From Rhabditophanes sp. KR3021 (lineage: Eukaryota; Nematoda; Chromadorea; Rhabditida; Alloionematidae), in contig CAUJLY010000001.1 in assembly GCA_963281155.1 (NCBI GenBank), forward strand, positions 682,001 to 746,000: 64,000 nt of DNA, given 5' to 3'. The notes beneath the pieces were generated by a model. That model did not search any database. It worked only from the letters and a program-made list of their open reading frames with translations, and was not told the origin of the DNA. How positions within the stretch are numbered: position 1 is the stretch's first letter; the number at the start of each line of letters is the position of its first letter. Both the position numbers and the translations under genes were made by a program. Below are positions 1 to 10,363 of this stretch, piece by piece.

Positions 1-970
1 TCAACTTCATTTAATTAGCGAACCCTTCCGTCAGAAGCTAAACGTTGTTTTGATGATCTTTCTATTGTTAGTAATAAACTGTTGTTGTCTTAAAATAGAC
101 ATCTACATAAACAACAGTTCCATCTTTAATTAGAATTTATTAATATTCTTAGTGATCAGGTATCATTTGAAATATTTTAATCGAGGTTAGTTCAATTGTA
201 AGCGTAACTTTTTTAAGAACACTAAATTATAATTGCCTTTAATAATGTCAGGGGTGGATCCATAAAATACATGCTACTACAACATCCGGATTGGAGATGT
301 CTGGAATGATCTTTGAAACGTGTTGCAGTCACCTTATTTATAACTATCTATCATAAGTTTGTTATTAATTATTAGTGATCAATGAAATAAAGTATTTATG
401 TTATTCAATCATACTTCAAAAATACAAATAAGGAGATTGATTTTTTAAAGACCTTGCTAATACCTACAATTCCAAAATTTTGTTATGATTAATTTTGAGT
501 AATGTAAATTTTTTTAATTGATAAATTTCCATTTTATTCTATAATTAATTTTCATCAAAAGATCCAATAAAAATGATTTATGTTGCAAATTGTGTAAATT
601 GTCTTTGATCTTCAAAACGTATATCTCACAAGTTTGGTGCAAAGTTGCCTTGAAACATTTATGTTGTCTTGGTTACAATAAGTCCATTGCATTTGGTCAC
701 TGCGTTGTATTTGATAAAGTTCTGATTGATGATAATACTATATTTTGCAAGGTATCTCCTACATAATCAACGATATCTGTACAATCAAATATATCTAGCT
801 TTAAATAAAAGTTGATCTCTTGAATAGTAGAAGCACTTTTAATCTCAATAGTATTTTTTACTTAACTTCCACAATAATTGGTGTCGGATGTTTAACGAGA
901 CATTTTTATCTTCACATTTGCGACCAAAATTATTACTAACTTACTCTAATATCTTATTACTTTAGACAGG
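1..970. other. Intergenic, AT-rich
   Basis: No coding stretch, RNA gene or clear repeat is visible. The last bases before position 971 (TTACTTTAG then ACAGG) look like a 3' splice or trans-splice acceptor for the next gene. Confidence 0.6.
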
Positions 971-2716
971 ATGTACCCGCACAACCCAATGCGGGATGAT
1001 TATCGGTATCCGGTTACAAACTACGAAGGCATATTTCGAAAAGACTGTTTCAGAATAATTAGTGAGATAGCCTTGGTATTCAATTTATATTATCTCTGCT
1101 ATTTTCTGATAAGACACAAAAGATGTCCTGGACTTTCAAAAGTAACTCAGATGTACGTTATGATCTACCTGTGTTTGTTTTATGCGGATGTTGAAGAGTA
1201 CTTTGGGCTAAACTTTGAAACAGTCGCGGCTGTCGTTCTAATGACACCATCGGTTGCTGTTGGTTACTTGTCTCTTTGGGAGTATAGAAAGTCTTTTAAA
1301 TCGGAACATTGGTACCTTCAGTGGATGACTCCAGGTGTCATTGCAGTCCTTTTGATGTGTTTTGTTCAATTTGATTTAACTTATTATGGAATTGCCAAAT
1401 CACTATCTTATTATGTGAAAATTATTGCATTTTGGACACAAATTTATTTGATCATTCGCAATGCACCACACCGTCGCGAACAATTACCAAAGCCTTATGG
1501 CATTTCATTGCTTCTTTTTCAAATTGCTTCCTTAGTCCATGATACAGTTTTTGTCGAAGTAAAGGATAAGAACCTACCTATTTACGACATCTTGATGTGG
1601 TTGCAACTACTAACAGCTATGGTGTTTGTCGTCTTTTATGCTATTACTCTGCTTGAGGAGAAAGGCTTATTATGGGGTAGTTATGGACATTATTTGGTTG
1701 TCGCAAGAAGATTCTCGAATGGTCCACTTACTTTCGAAGAACATATAGTAGACGGAAAAGTGGTAAGACAGGTCAGACTAAAACAAGAACAACAACCTTT
1801 GTATGATGTTCCTCTAGAGGAAATTGGTAATTATCCTGTAGATGATGTCCAAAATGATGCTCCCTCTTATTCCCCTATTCAAACTTATCCTTCCTTATAT
1901 AACAGGAAAATTGAAAGAATTCCACCTTGTGATGACTCTAATATCTGCCATTTTTCAAGTATTATTGAATGGCTAACAGACGCTTCTCGAGTTGGTAGTG
2001 AATTAGAAAGTTCGAAAAGATCAGCTTTATTGAATCTACTTCTAAAATTAACAACGTCTCAACGTGGGCAACTTCTGGAAAAACTAACATCCAATAGTGA
2101 AAACAATAAACTCAATGAGATTTTGTTGGCAAATGGAGACAATGAAGTGAGGAAATGTAATATTATACTTCTGCAAACAATTTTAGGTGAAGAAGAACAG
2201 ACAAAAGAAATGGTCAATAATAGAGTGACGTTCGACATACAAAATGAAACTTGTCAGAATGATGGGGCAAGAAACAATTTATATTCAGATACTTATTTCG
2301 CTTCATCACCACCTAATCATGATAAAAAGTCAATCAAATATTCTCCACCTAATTCCAAAAAACACTTCAAAGCTGGAAGGTCAAGGAAAAGTGGTGGAGC
2401 ACAACTAAATAATGAGGTAAAGATTAAATGTAATGCAAATAATAGAATAGTTGCAAATAGTAATGCCGGATTATCAAACGACGTAAAAGTTACAATGAAG
2501 GATGTGTTAGATCAAGTAGATGTTGAAAAGCATGAAACAGTATTACATGATGTAGTCAAAGATTTAGTTAATGACGTTGTAGAAAAAGCAATAATAAATT
2601 ACAAGAACACTGGTGGTGATTGTCAAGATAACAGTCTGAAGTCTACAAATGATGGCGATAAACCTTCTTTTTCATCAGGAAAAGCCTCTTCTGGAGAAAG
2701 TTTGACAAAACATTGA
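971..2716 (+). CDS. Seven-helix membrane protein, KDEL-receptor/PQ-loop-like, with long tail
   Basis: Single-exon protein of 581 residues. Hydrophobic segments lie at about 29-47, 57-73, 83-101, 118-135, 144-162, 176-193 and 204-226, so seven helices are likely. The stretch CPGLSKVTQ after helix 1, and the spacing of the helices, resemble the ERD2/KDEL receptor family (CAGISGKSQ in KDEL receptors). The RYLD-type ligand-binding motif of true KDEL receptors is not seen. After about residue 240 comes a tail of some 340 residues, rich in Asn, Ser and Lys, which normal KDEL receptors (about 212 residues) lack. The start follows directly on a TTTAG acceptor. A poly(A) signal AATAAA lies near 2914. 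The family link is inference from layout and one motif; it could be another PQ-loop-type transporter. Confidence 0.5.
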   Translation: MYPHNPMRDDYRYPVTNYEGIFRKDCFRIISEIALVFNLYYLCYFLIRHKRCPGLSKVTQMYVMIYLCLFYADVEEYFGLNFETVAAVVLMTPSVAVGYLSLWEYRKSFKSEHWYLQWMTPGVIAVLLMCFVQFDLTYYGIAKSLSYYVKIIAFWTQIYLIIRNAPHRREQLPKPYGISLLLFQIASLVHDTVFVEVKDKNLPIYDILMWLQLLTAMVFVVFYAITLLEEKGLLWGSYGHYLVVARRFSNGPLTFEEHIVDGKVVRQVRLKQEQQPLYDVPLEEIGNYPVDDVQNDAPSYSPIQTYPSLYNRKIERIPPCDDSNICHFSSIIEWLTDASRVGSELESSKRSALLNLLLKLTTSQRGQLLEKLTSNSENNKLNEILLANGDNEVRKCNIILLQTILGEEEQTKEMVNNRVTFDIQNETCQNDGARNNLYSDTYFASSPPNHDKKSIKYSPPNSKKHFKAGRSRKSGGAQLNNEVKIKCNANNRIVANSNAGLSNDVKVTMKDVLDQVDVEKHETVLHDVVKDLVNDVVEKAIINYKNTGGDCQDNSLKSTNDGDKPSFSSGKASSGESLTKH

Positions 2717-3399
2717 GTACAAACATCGATGCCACCTCCAAGTAATGAGCGCAATAATATGAATTTACCACCTTTAAAGACCAACATGGGTATACTTATC
2801 ATCAACAAATAACATTTTTTAATAATTGCTGATTATTCAACCGAATTTAATGGAAGCAAAACATTTATTTTGATTAAAGTTATCTCATTTTTACTTTTGT
2901 CTTCCAATGTGTAATAAAATATAAATACCTCGAGTCTGTGTCTTTTCATTATTTAACCTTTCTAGATTAATGTCGTGTACAATGACTTCAAACAATCTTT
3001 TTTTAATAAACTGACACAGAACTTCAGCAGGAGTTTATTATTCAATTTATTGCATAACTTAGAAGTAAGAGTAAAATTTATATGGTGTCAAATCTATTTA
3101 ATAATTGACAAGATGATCTAATTATGTGATAAAGACTCTTATTTTTTACTCTTTTATTTAAACGGAATATGGATTACAAGTGGCATAAGACAATACGTTT
3201 GTTAATATTAAATGGTTTTTCTTGCAATTAAAAAATGTAATATGCTGTAGCGTTTACCTAGTTTTTAAATTGAATCAAGGCGATTCAGCTTCAAAGTATT
3301 TGTGCAAATATGCATAATTACCGCTAAATAAGTTTAAAAGTAATTTGTAAAATAACAATTTATTTCAAAGAATCACTAAAAGATAGTTTATTGTCAACT
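2717..3399. other. Intergenic between convergent genes
   Basis: AT-rich 3' flanks of two convergent genes. It contains an AATAAA signal near 2914; nothing else is supported. Confidence 0.55.
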
Positions 3400-4874
3400 T
3401 TAATTTGATTTTCTTTGATTAAAACCAACTAGGTAACCGTTAGCATTGCCAGGTCCATTGACATGCTTACAAATAACATAAGCTACATATTTACCATGAA
3501 CTTCAATGGTGTGGTATCCATATCCATTTATTTTCACAACAAATTGATAATATTTTTTTTCCAAAAATAGAACAGGACTGTGATCATACTTTAAAGTGTT
3601 TAAAGTGTGACCATCAATTTTAATTGATTTATCATTACTGCCACCTTCATCTGCATAAAATTCAAGGAAACAATCTTTTGCGAATGTATAAAATTGAGAT
3701 CGACCTGTAATCCACTCAGCTGTTGCTGGAACGTAATGCATCAAATGTCCAGAGGCACTAATGCCATCATCACTAAAAATTGATCCAAATCGGTTTGTAG
3801 ACATTTGACCTCCATTTGTTGAAAAAGCAGTTATTTCATTATTTATTAGATCAATTTCAGTAAAACCAATTTTATCAACTATTTGGTCTGTACCTCCAAT
3901 ATTATTAATATTGTCATATACAGTAATTTGAGTAATTGCGTCACAGTTTGTGTCCAAATTTGGTGAAGAAACATACAGTCTTTTTGTAAAATCACTTGTA
4001 ATCATTCTTTGATCTGGAGGCAACAACAATCAATTACATTGCATTGGTTGAGAAGCAATAGGCATAAATTGGACAAAATCATCTCCACTTGAATCATTTT
4101 CTAAATTACTTGATGTGGTATGTGGTGCTTCAAATGATAACATTACAGGAGAACTAGTTGTAATAGCAATTGATACATTGACATTATAATCACGGAAATA
4201 AGTACTGATTTGATATTGATTTTGTCCAAGTGTCATATCATATGTATATTGAAAGCTTGAATATAATGCATCATTTAAATACCCAACCACGTTTACAGTA
4301 ATAGTACCTTCTTGGTTAACAGGTAAAACTCCGATTGTGCCTTTGTAATAATTATTTGTTGTTGGCATTTTCATATTGTATTGCGTGCCTGCATTTTTTA
4401 ATGACGGTATAAGAAATTCATCTCCCCATGCATTAACTGGATCCGCAATTTTACCTATAAGTTTTACTTCTTCTGTACAAGAAACGAATATTCTGAAATC
4501 TTTAATTGAATGGCCTTGAAAGTAAAAGTTGTTATATGGAAAATCAACAATAACATCTTTAGGATTTAAAGTGAACTAAATGAATGAATAACTTGTTTAT
4601 TTGTTAATAATTATTTACCTCATTAGCTCTGCCATATATTGCCATTTCCTGTAGTACTACAACTTGATTATTTGTATTTTGTGTATAAGTAAATGAGCAT
4701 ATACTATCATTAAACCTAGGAATTACTATTACAGTTGTTGTTGCAGCTGAGGATGCTTGAAGAGATTCTTCACTTACAAACGTAAATACAAATTGCTTTC
4801 CATCTCAATCAGCACCATTTGCTTCTTCAAAAAATTGCAGTAATTAAAAGTACGCAAATAAATTTTATCCGCAT
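3400..4874 (-). pseudogene. Disrupted IgGFc-binding-like secreted protein
   Basis: Paralog of the intact gene at 46735-48218, with the same two-exon layout: exon 1 4619-4874, a 43-nt intron 4576-4618, exon 2 3400-4575. Alignable blocks include KQFVFTF against TDFVFTF, FVSCTEEVKLIGKIADP against FLNCEDKVKVLAKIADP, and ITSDFTKRLYVSS against ISSDFTSQVFLSP. Three defects break it. A signal-peptide-like start at 4874 runs out of frame at a six-base T run (minus strand; plus 4829-4834). An in-frame TGA lies at 4805-4807, just before the conserved QFVF block, and a second in-frame TGA at 4030-4032 follows the residues QCN. Everything downstream stays open to 3400. The likely reading is a young pseudogene. 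Sequence error could explain the indel, but two TGA codons as well make that less likely. Confidence 0.7.
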
Positions 4875-5667
4875 GTTAAACTATAACAAGTAATATACTA
4901 ATAAAGAAATGCATCCGAATATATAGATAATTCTTATCATGATTATTGAAAGGTACTCTTTTAATTACAACTATCTATTATATTGCTAATCATGCTAAAA
5001 TTTGTATTCAAAAATAGTATGTAACTAAGTTCATTTATATTTTTAAGACATTATTACAACAAATTAATAACTGATAAGAAGAAGTAATAAAATGATTATT
5101 CTATAACATCAACAAGAAAAATAGTATTAAGAAATTTAGTTGTATCACTTAATGAAATGCTTGATCTTTTTGACATTAAAAAACCACTAAATTAATTTTA
5201 TCTACCTCAAAAATAGTATGCAATTATTTTTTATAGATTATATTTTCATTGTATTATGTGATTAAAATAAACAAATATTTTGTATAAATAATTTATCAAA
5301 CAAAATTAATTATATTAATCATATTATTTATACTAGCATCAAAATCATAATCATTGTTATTAATTAAAGGCCCCTTTCTCGTATCAAAAAAATTAATTCA
5401 AGCCCTGGTTTCTCTAAGGTAATAACTTTGTGAAACAATGATAGGTGATATGATTGTGAATATAGAATTTGATAATCCAAGAACATACTTTTTGAACTTC
5501 ATCATAATCCTATTTTCTATCTAACCCACTTACCTTTATAATTAATTGTATGTCTTATTTGATACTACCATATACTATATTATTTGCCCCTTACCAAAAC
5601 TAACTTCTTCATTCAAAATACACACACAATTATACAAAAAAAATTTATTAAGAAGGCATATATGAAG
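4875..5667. other. Intergenic, very AT-rich
   Basis: Upstream flank of the disrupted IgGFc-like gene and 3' flank of the Frizzled gene. No coding or RNA feature is seen. Confidence 0.55.
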
Positions 5668-7369
5668 CTAAAACTTAAAAGCATTAGCATTATTGTTAAT
5701 GTTAGATACAAAAAAAATGTCTAAAAAGACTAAAATAGCACAATAAATACCCGTATTAAGTTGGCAAAAATATTTTAGATAATACATGAATGGACTTGGT
5801 GCAGTAACCTTTGATGAATTACCACAATCCAATTGGCTGCACAAATCACGCTCATTCAACCACTGACCTACCCACGATTCAATGTTATTTGCATGGTAAC
5901 ATACAGTTAATAAGTAAAAGAAGGAACTGATTAGGACAAGGAAAGTAAAAATTGAGATTCTGCAAAATTCTTTTGAAACAATTGAGGCTGAGTCATCTAC
6001 TTTTATTCCCCTTTCATTCACTTCTTTGACTTTGAGTTCTTTCTTGATGGAGTTGATGGCACAGATTGCTCCGATTGAGAAGTAAGTTCCGATGGCTAAA
6101 AGGACAATATTAATGAACTCCTTTAAATGAAACGTACCATAAATAAAAGCAAATGGTAATATTGTGAAATAGAACATATTTTGCCCATTTAGATTACCGA
6201 TTGAGCAAGTATCACTCACGACATCTCCATCCATTATACCAAAATTACTTGAGTAAATATAGGCAATCATACCAAACGGCACTCCCCAACCAATGGTATG
6301 GAAATATTTGGCTAATCCACCAATAAATTCAGAAGTCCATTTGGCTTTTGATGTAAGGTACATGCAGAACGTGTAGACTCCAAACCAGATTCCTCCACTT
6401 AGTTGAAAGTAATATGAGATTAGTCCCATCAAGGCACACTCCACATTTTCGAAACCTTGTGTAATCAGGATATTCTGACTGCCCGGAGATTTGTGACAAA
6501 CAGATCCAGATTCACCAAACAAAGACAGGAGATAAGTAAAAGTGCCTCCAATACAGCAAGCACATATGTACAGGATCGGTCTTGAAGGATAGTTGCATTT
6601 ATTCATACATGCTAACGAGATGATTGCGGAGATGGTGGCGCAAACGAGTGACAGAGATGCCCAGAAACTACTCCATACTTTGACATTTGATCTGGTCTCA
6701 CTCCCAAAAAGAAATGGATGTTGTTGGTGGCATTGAAGTGAACAGTCTCGTATATCCCTACCATTTACTCTCAATGAATGAGGATTGTCACTTTTTCTTG
6801 CCAGCGCCAACGGACATCTCCCAGCACCACTTTCTTTCTTAGGTCCCTTTGAATTGACTACATCAACACCCTTTTCCCACCTACTTTCATCCTCCTTCAC
6901 CTCGCCAATGCAAAGTCCGGTCCTGGGAAAAGCATCGCAATCCAAATGTGCCGGCCATTTATACCCATAATCCAGCATCTTTCCCTCACAACCATTCTTA
7001 GCTGACATGCACAAAGACCTGCAAGGCTTAATCTCATGAACGACTTGATCATGGCAAAAGGGCACATAAACAGCACAAAGAAACAAATTTAAGTCTTTCG
7101 AACAAGATGTCTTCACTAAACCCATAAACTCGTTGATTTCTGTCTCTGCCTCAGCCTGGGTCTCGTGAAACAAAATGTTTGGGAAGGAAGTTGTGTTGTA
7201 GCCGATGTTGTGGCACATCTTTACCTTGATTGGGGTGCATGTTCTGACAATCTGTAAAAGAAAAGTTCACTTTTAGTTAATTTGATTGTTAAGTTACCTC
7301 ACTATCACATGGATCCAACAATAAAAGCACCCCAAGTCCAAATACTTTCCAAAATAAAATTAGTCCCAT
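5668..7369 (-). CDS. Frizzled-family Wnt receptor
   Basis: Two exons, 7298-7369 and 5668-7251, joined in phase 0 across a 46-nt intron; product 551 residues. An N-terminal signal peptide (ATG at 7369) is followed by a Frizzled cysteine-rich domain with all ten cysteines, opening with CTPIKVKMCHNIGYN, the usual C-x-PI...C...GYN start. A linker leads to seven membrane helices; the third contains GGIWFGVYTFCMYL followed by KW, close to the Frizzled W-W-x-x-L...KW pattern. Family role: binds Wnt at the cell surface and signals to Dishevelled. The protein ends about 15 residues after helix 7, and the cytoplasmic KTxxxW motif that normally contacts Dishevelled is absent. I cannot assign it to a particular nematode Frizzled (mom-5, lin-17, mig-1 or cfz-2). 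Confidence 0.93.
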
Positions 7370-7725
7370 CGTAACTTATTAATAAGCAACCATACAAAAA
7401 TTAATAAGTAGTAATAATGATGTAAAGTGGTTGGTTGCGTCGAATCGTTTAGATAATGATGATTTACTTTGGTATGATAGTTAGGTGAAACAAATTAAGT
7501 CGATAAATGATCAAGCTCTCTTTTGTGGTATGTAGAGAGATTTGTTTGGTGTGATTATAGCCTATCTTTAGATTGTGTTTTTTTGGTTTGGAAAGGATAA
7601 TGAGGGAAATGATGGATAGTACAAATGCATTGAGGAAGTCAATTATAAAAAGTTTATTTTTTATTTTGAACAATCAAATAATTATTTTGCACATTAAACA
7701 AAAATGAAAATGACTTCATTCTATT
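7370..7725. other. Divergent intergenic region
   Basis: Shared upstream region between the Frizzled gene (minus) and the chemoreceptor gene (plus). A 69-codon open frame here on the minus strand is low-complexity and not supported. Confidence 0.5.
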
Positions 7726-8722
7726 ATGATGTTCGATTTCAAAACGTGGGAAGGCATTATTTTTGTATCTTCAGCACTTGTATTAAATGGTCTTGTCATC
7801 TATATGATTCTTTTCCATTATTGCTACAAAAAAAAGTTGAATGCGTACTCTATGCTTCTGATATTCCAATCCATTTTTGATATAATGTATACAATCATCA
7901 ATGTTGTTGGAAGACCGCGAGCAGTTTTGTACAAAAATTATTTGGTCTTCCATCTTGATTATTCATATCTTGTGGAAATAAGTTTTCAAACTTACACAAT
8001 ATATATTTCAACTTTATTTGTATTGATGTACAGTAATATTGGTTTGGTCACGATATGTTTGATATTCAGGTACATTATCGCGTGTAATATATCCAAACTA
8101 GAACAACACCATAAATATTTGTGGGGTGCAGTTTTCGGTACTTTTTTAATAACTTCTGCAATGTCTGTCAATATTTACGCAACTTGATGTACGAATGTAT
8201 ATTAGAAAGTGGCCAAGAAGATTTCTACATTTCGAATACTTCCTTCAGTATAGCCATGGACACGGTAACATTTTTCTGATAACTACCCATAATAACAAAT
8301 AATTCCAGGATAGACTGTCATTCAATTTCTCCATGGCACCTCTCGATACGTACTTGATTGTAAATTACATAATAGGCTCGGTAGTAGCTTTCAAGTACAT
8401 TTACTACTTCAAAACAAATTTTCATTTATTTTCCGCTTCCACCAAAGTCACTAGTAGTGAACTAACCAAGCTTTTATTACTCCAAGCCCTATGCCCAATG
8501 CTGTTGTCTGGGCTTCCAACTGTTTGTTATGTGTTCACCTTGTTAACAACAAAATGTTGGAAGAATGGAGGAACTGTAGTTATGCAGCTATTCTCATCAA
8601 CACCTTTGTTGTCTCCCTTACTTTTTATAATTGTTCCAGGGAGGAATAGAAGAATTGTGGGACAAATATTTTTTACACCCAACAGAACAATTATTAAAGT
8701 TAGTACAACGCAATTAAAATAA
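7726..8722 (+). CDS. Nematode serpentine chemoreceptor (Str-superfamily-like), frame break in middle
   Basis: Seven-helix receptor in two clear pieces. 7726-8187 encodes helices 1-4, including a FRYIIACN motif after helix 3. 8309-8722 encodes helices 5-7 and ends in PLLSPLLFIIVPGRNRR. An exon before 8264 reads EDFYISNTSFSIAMDT and splices in phase 0 over a 44-nt intron (8265-8308) into DRLSFNF. Joining helix 4 to this exon needs a one-base shift near 8150-8187; the total is one base short of a whole number of codons. Alternatively a 68-nt intron at 8138-8205 restores phase but removes most of helix 4. I favour a frameshift (error or decay). The family is judged from topology and C-terminal motif; Srd or Str class is possible. 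It is convergent with the PLD gene, whose stop lies 46 bases away. Confidence 0.65.
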
Positions 8723-8768
8723 ATTTTTATTTAAAAAACACATATCCGTAATAAATAAATAAAAAAAG

Positions 8769-10363
8769 TTACAGTTGCAGACTAGTCGCATAGGCAGAAT
8801 TCCAGTCTCGATCAAAAACCTTATCCAAATCATCCACAATAACATCACTTCCATCTTTGCCCACAATCAACGAAACTCCAGCAGTCGTCAAAAAGTAATC
8901 ACCTACCCAATTCGAGGTCCCAATATAAGCATGTCTGTCCGTAACCATATACTTGTTATGATTGACCCTAGCAAAAGGAATTTCACTTTGTTCTTTAGTT
9001 GAGTTGACTCTAAATATCTTTACCTCAATCTTCCCATCAAAGCCAGCTTTATTTAGTTCAAGCAATGACTTCAAATAGGCTGGTGCCTCTTTTTCGAATG
9101 CGCCCATTCACTGATTAGCATTTGGATGTTGACGCCACGGTAGGCTGTTTCTCTGATCTTGTAATCTATATCACCCCAAAAGAAGTTACCTTCATGAGGC
9201 ATGTACAGAGTGGTGGGAAGGTAATCCATGACAGCAATTTTGACGTAAGAACTGGCATTTTCGAGGACTTCTAGGATAGCATCTGAATCATTTTGCCTTC
9301 CTAGAGGTGACAACTTGTCGGGGGAACTTGCGATGAAGGCAGTTGATGTTTGGTTGTTGATGGTTAGTTTGAGAGGGTGTTCGAAGTTAAAGGCAGTCCT
9401 TAGGGACAATGGCCATTTGGGAGGGATTTTGGAGTGGGGTTGGCCGAGGGTCCAGTAGACACTGAACACTTTTTGAAGGTCGTGGGCTAGGCAATGGCAA
9501 TCTTGGAGGAGGAGGCCCAGTTCTTTGACTTCACTCAGTGACTTCCAATCCATGTTGGCTGAGCCGATGTACACGTCTTTTTGGTCAACGATCCAAAATT
9601 TGGTGTGCAAGACGCCGGAACCTATTAGATTGGAAAAGTTAAGTGAACGTACTTCGACTGTTGAATGAGCAGCCAAAGTTGCTGAGTCACTTTGAGGAAA
9701 GAAAGGGGAAGGTGCATTTTGGGCGATTCTAATTTTGAGGCCTTTCTTAGCAGCTGAATCTAACAGATTATATATTTGCTGCCCTTGAATAGATGTCGGG
9801 TAAAGAGTCGTATTTTCTTGTAAATTCCAATACAAAACAGCTAAGTCAATAGATTTTGTTGCTTTTCCTAACAAATGCGTCCATCCATCGAAAGTAGTCA
9901 TATGTTGAGGGGACCCTTCGGCAAAAGTCATGTTAGTAGGTATGGATTCAAGTAATTTCCATAAGCATTGATCCGTGCAGTGCCCGCTCCTTTCATATGA
10001 CCTTACAGAAGTATCGATGCCGTCGTCGTTGATGATGGGATAGATGGTGACGAGGAAGATGAATAAAAAGACTATAGTTATGGGGAAGCAAGATGGTTTG
10101 ACAAAGGAATTTTTGCAACATTCTTTGGCTTCTTGTTTGTCGGTGTGGTAGGTGTTCATGCGGGTGTCGAAGAGATCCAATTCAAAGTTTGTCATGTCTG
10201 GGCGACCATCAACCGTCTAAAAGTGGCAAATTTAATATAAATAAAAAACGATTATAGTAGATAAATATTTTTAACTTTAACAAACCGGACTCATTTGCAA
10301 TATCCCAACCGAATCTTGCCCCTCTTCCCCTAAATCATCCACATTACTAGGCCAATAATACAT
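8769..10363 (-). CDS. PLD3/PLD4-like phospholipase D family protein, one-base frameshift
   Basis: Exon 1 10286-10363 (start MYYWPSNVDDLG) joins in phase 0 to exon 2 8769-10216. The product is a type II membrane protein with an anchor at about residues 70-85 (CFPITIVFLFIFLVTIYP). Two HKD motifs are present: HTKFWIVD (about residue 230) followed by GSANMDW, and NHNKYMVTD followed by GTSNW. These are the PLD3/PLD4 signatures; that family is lysosomal/ER and acts as a 5'-3' exonuclease rather than a classical phospholipase. The reading frame breaks at a five-base A run (plus-strand T run 9090-9094): upstream reads LISEWAHS, downstream EAPAYLKSLLELN, and one extra A would join them as in PLD3. There is no room for an intron. 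It is either an assembly indel or a recent mutation. Confidence 0.85.

Noticed and set aside
7464..7673. 69-codon open frame between Frizzled and the GPCR
   Set aside because: Low-complexity Ile/Leu/Lys composition in promoter DNA.
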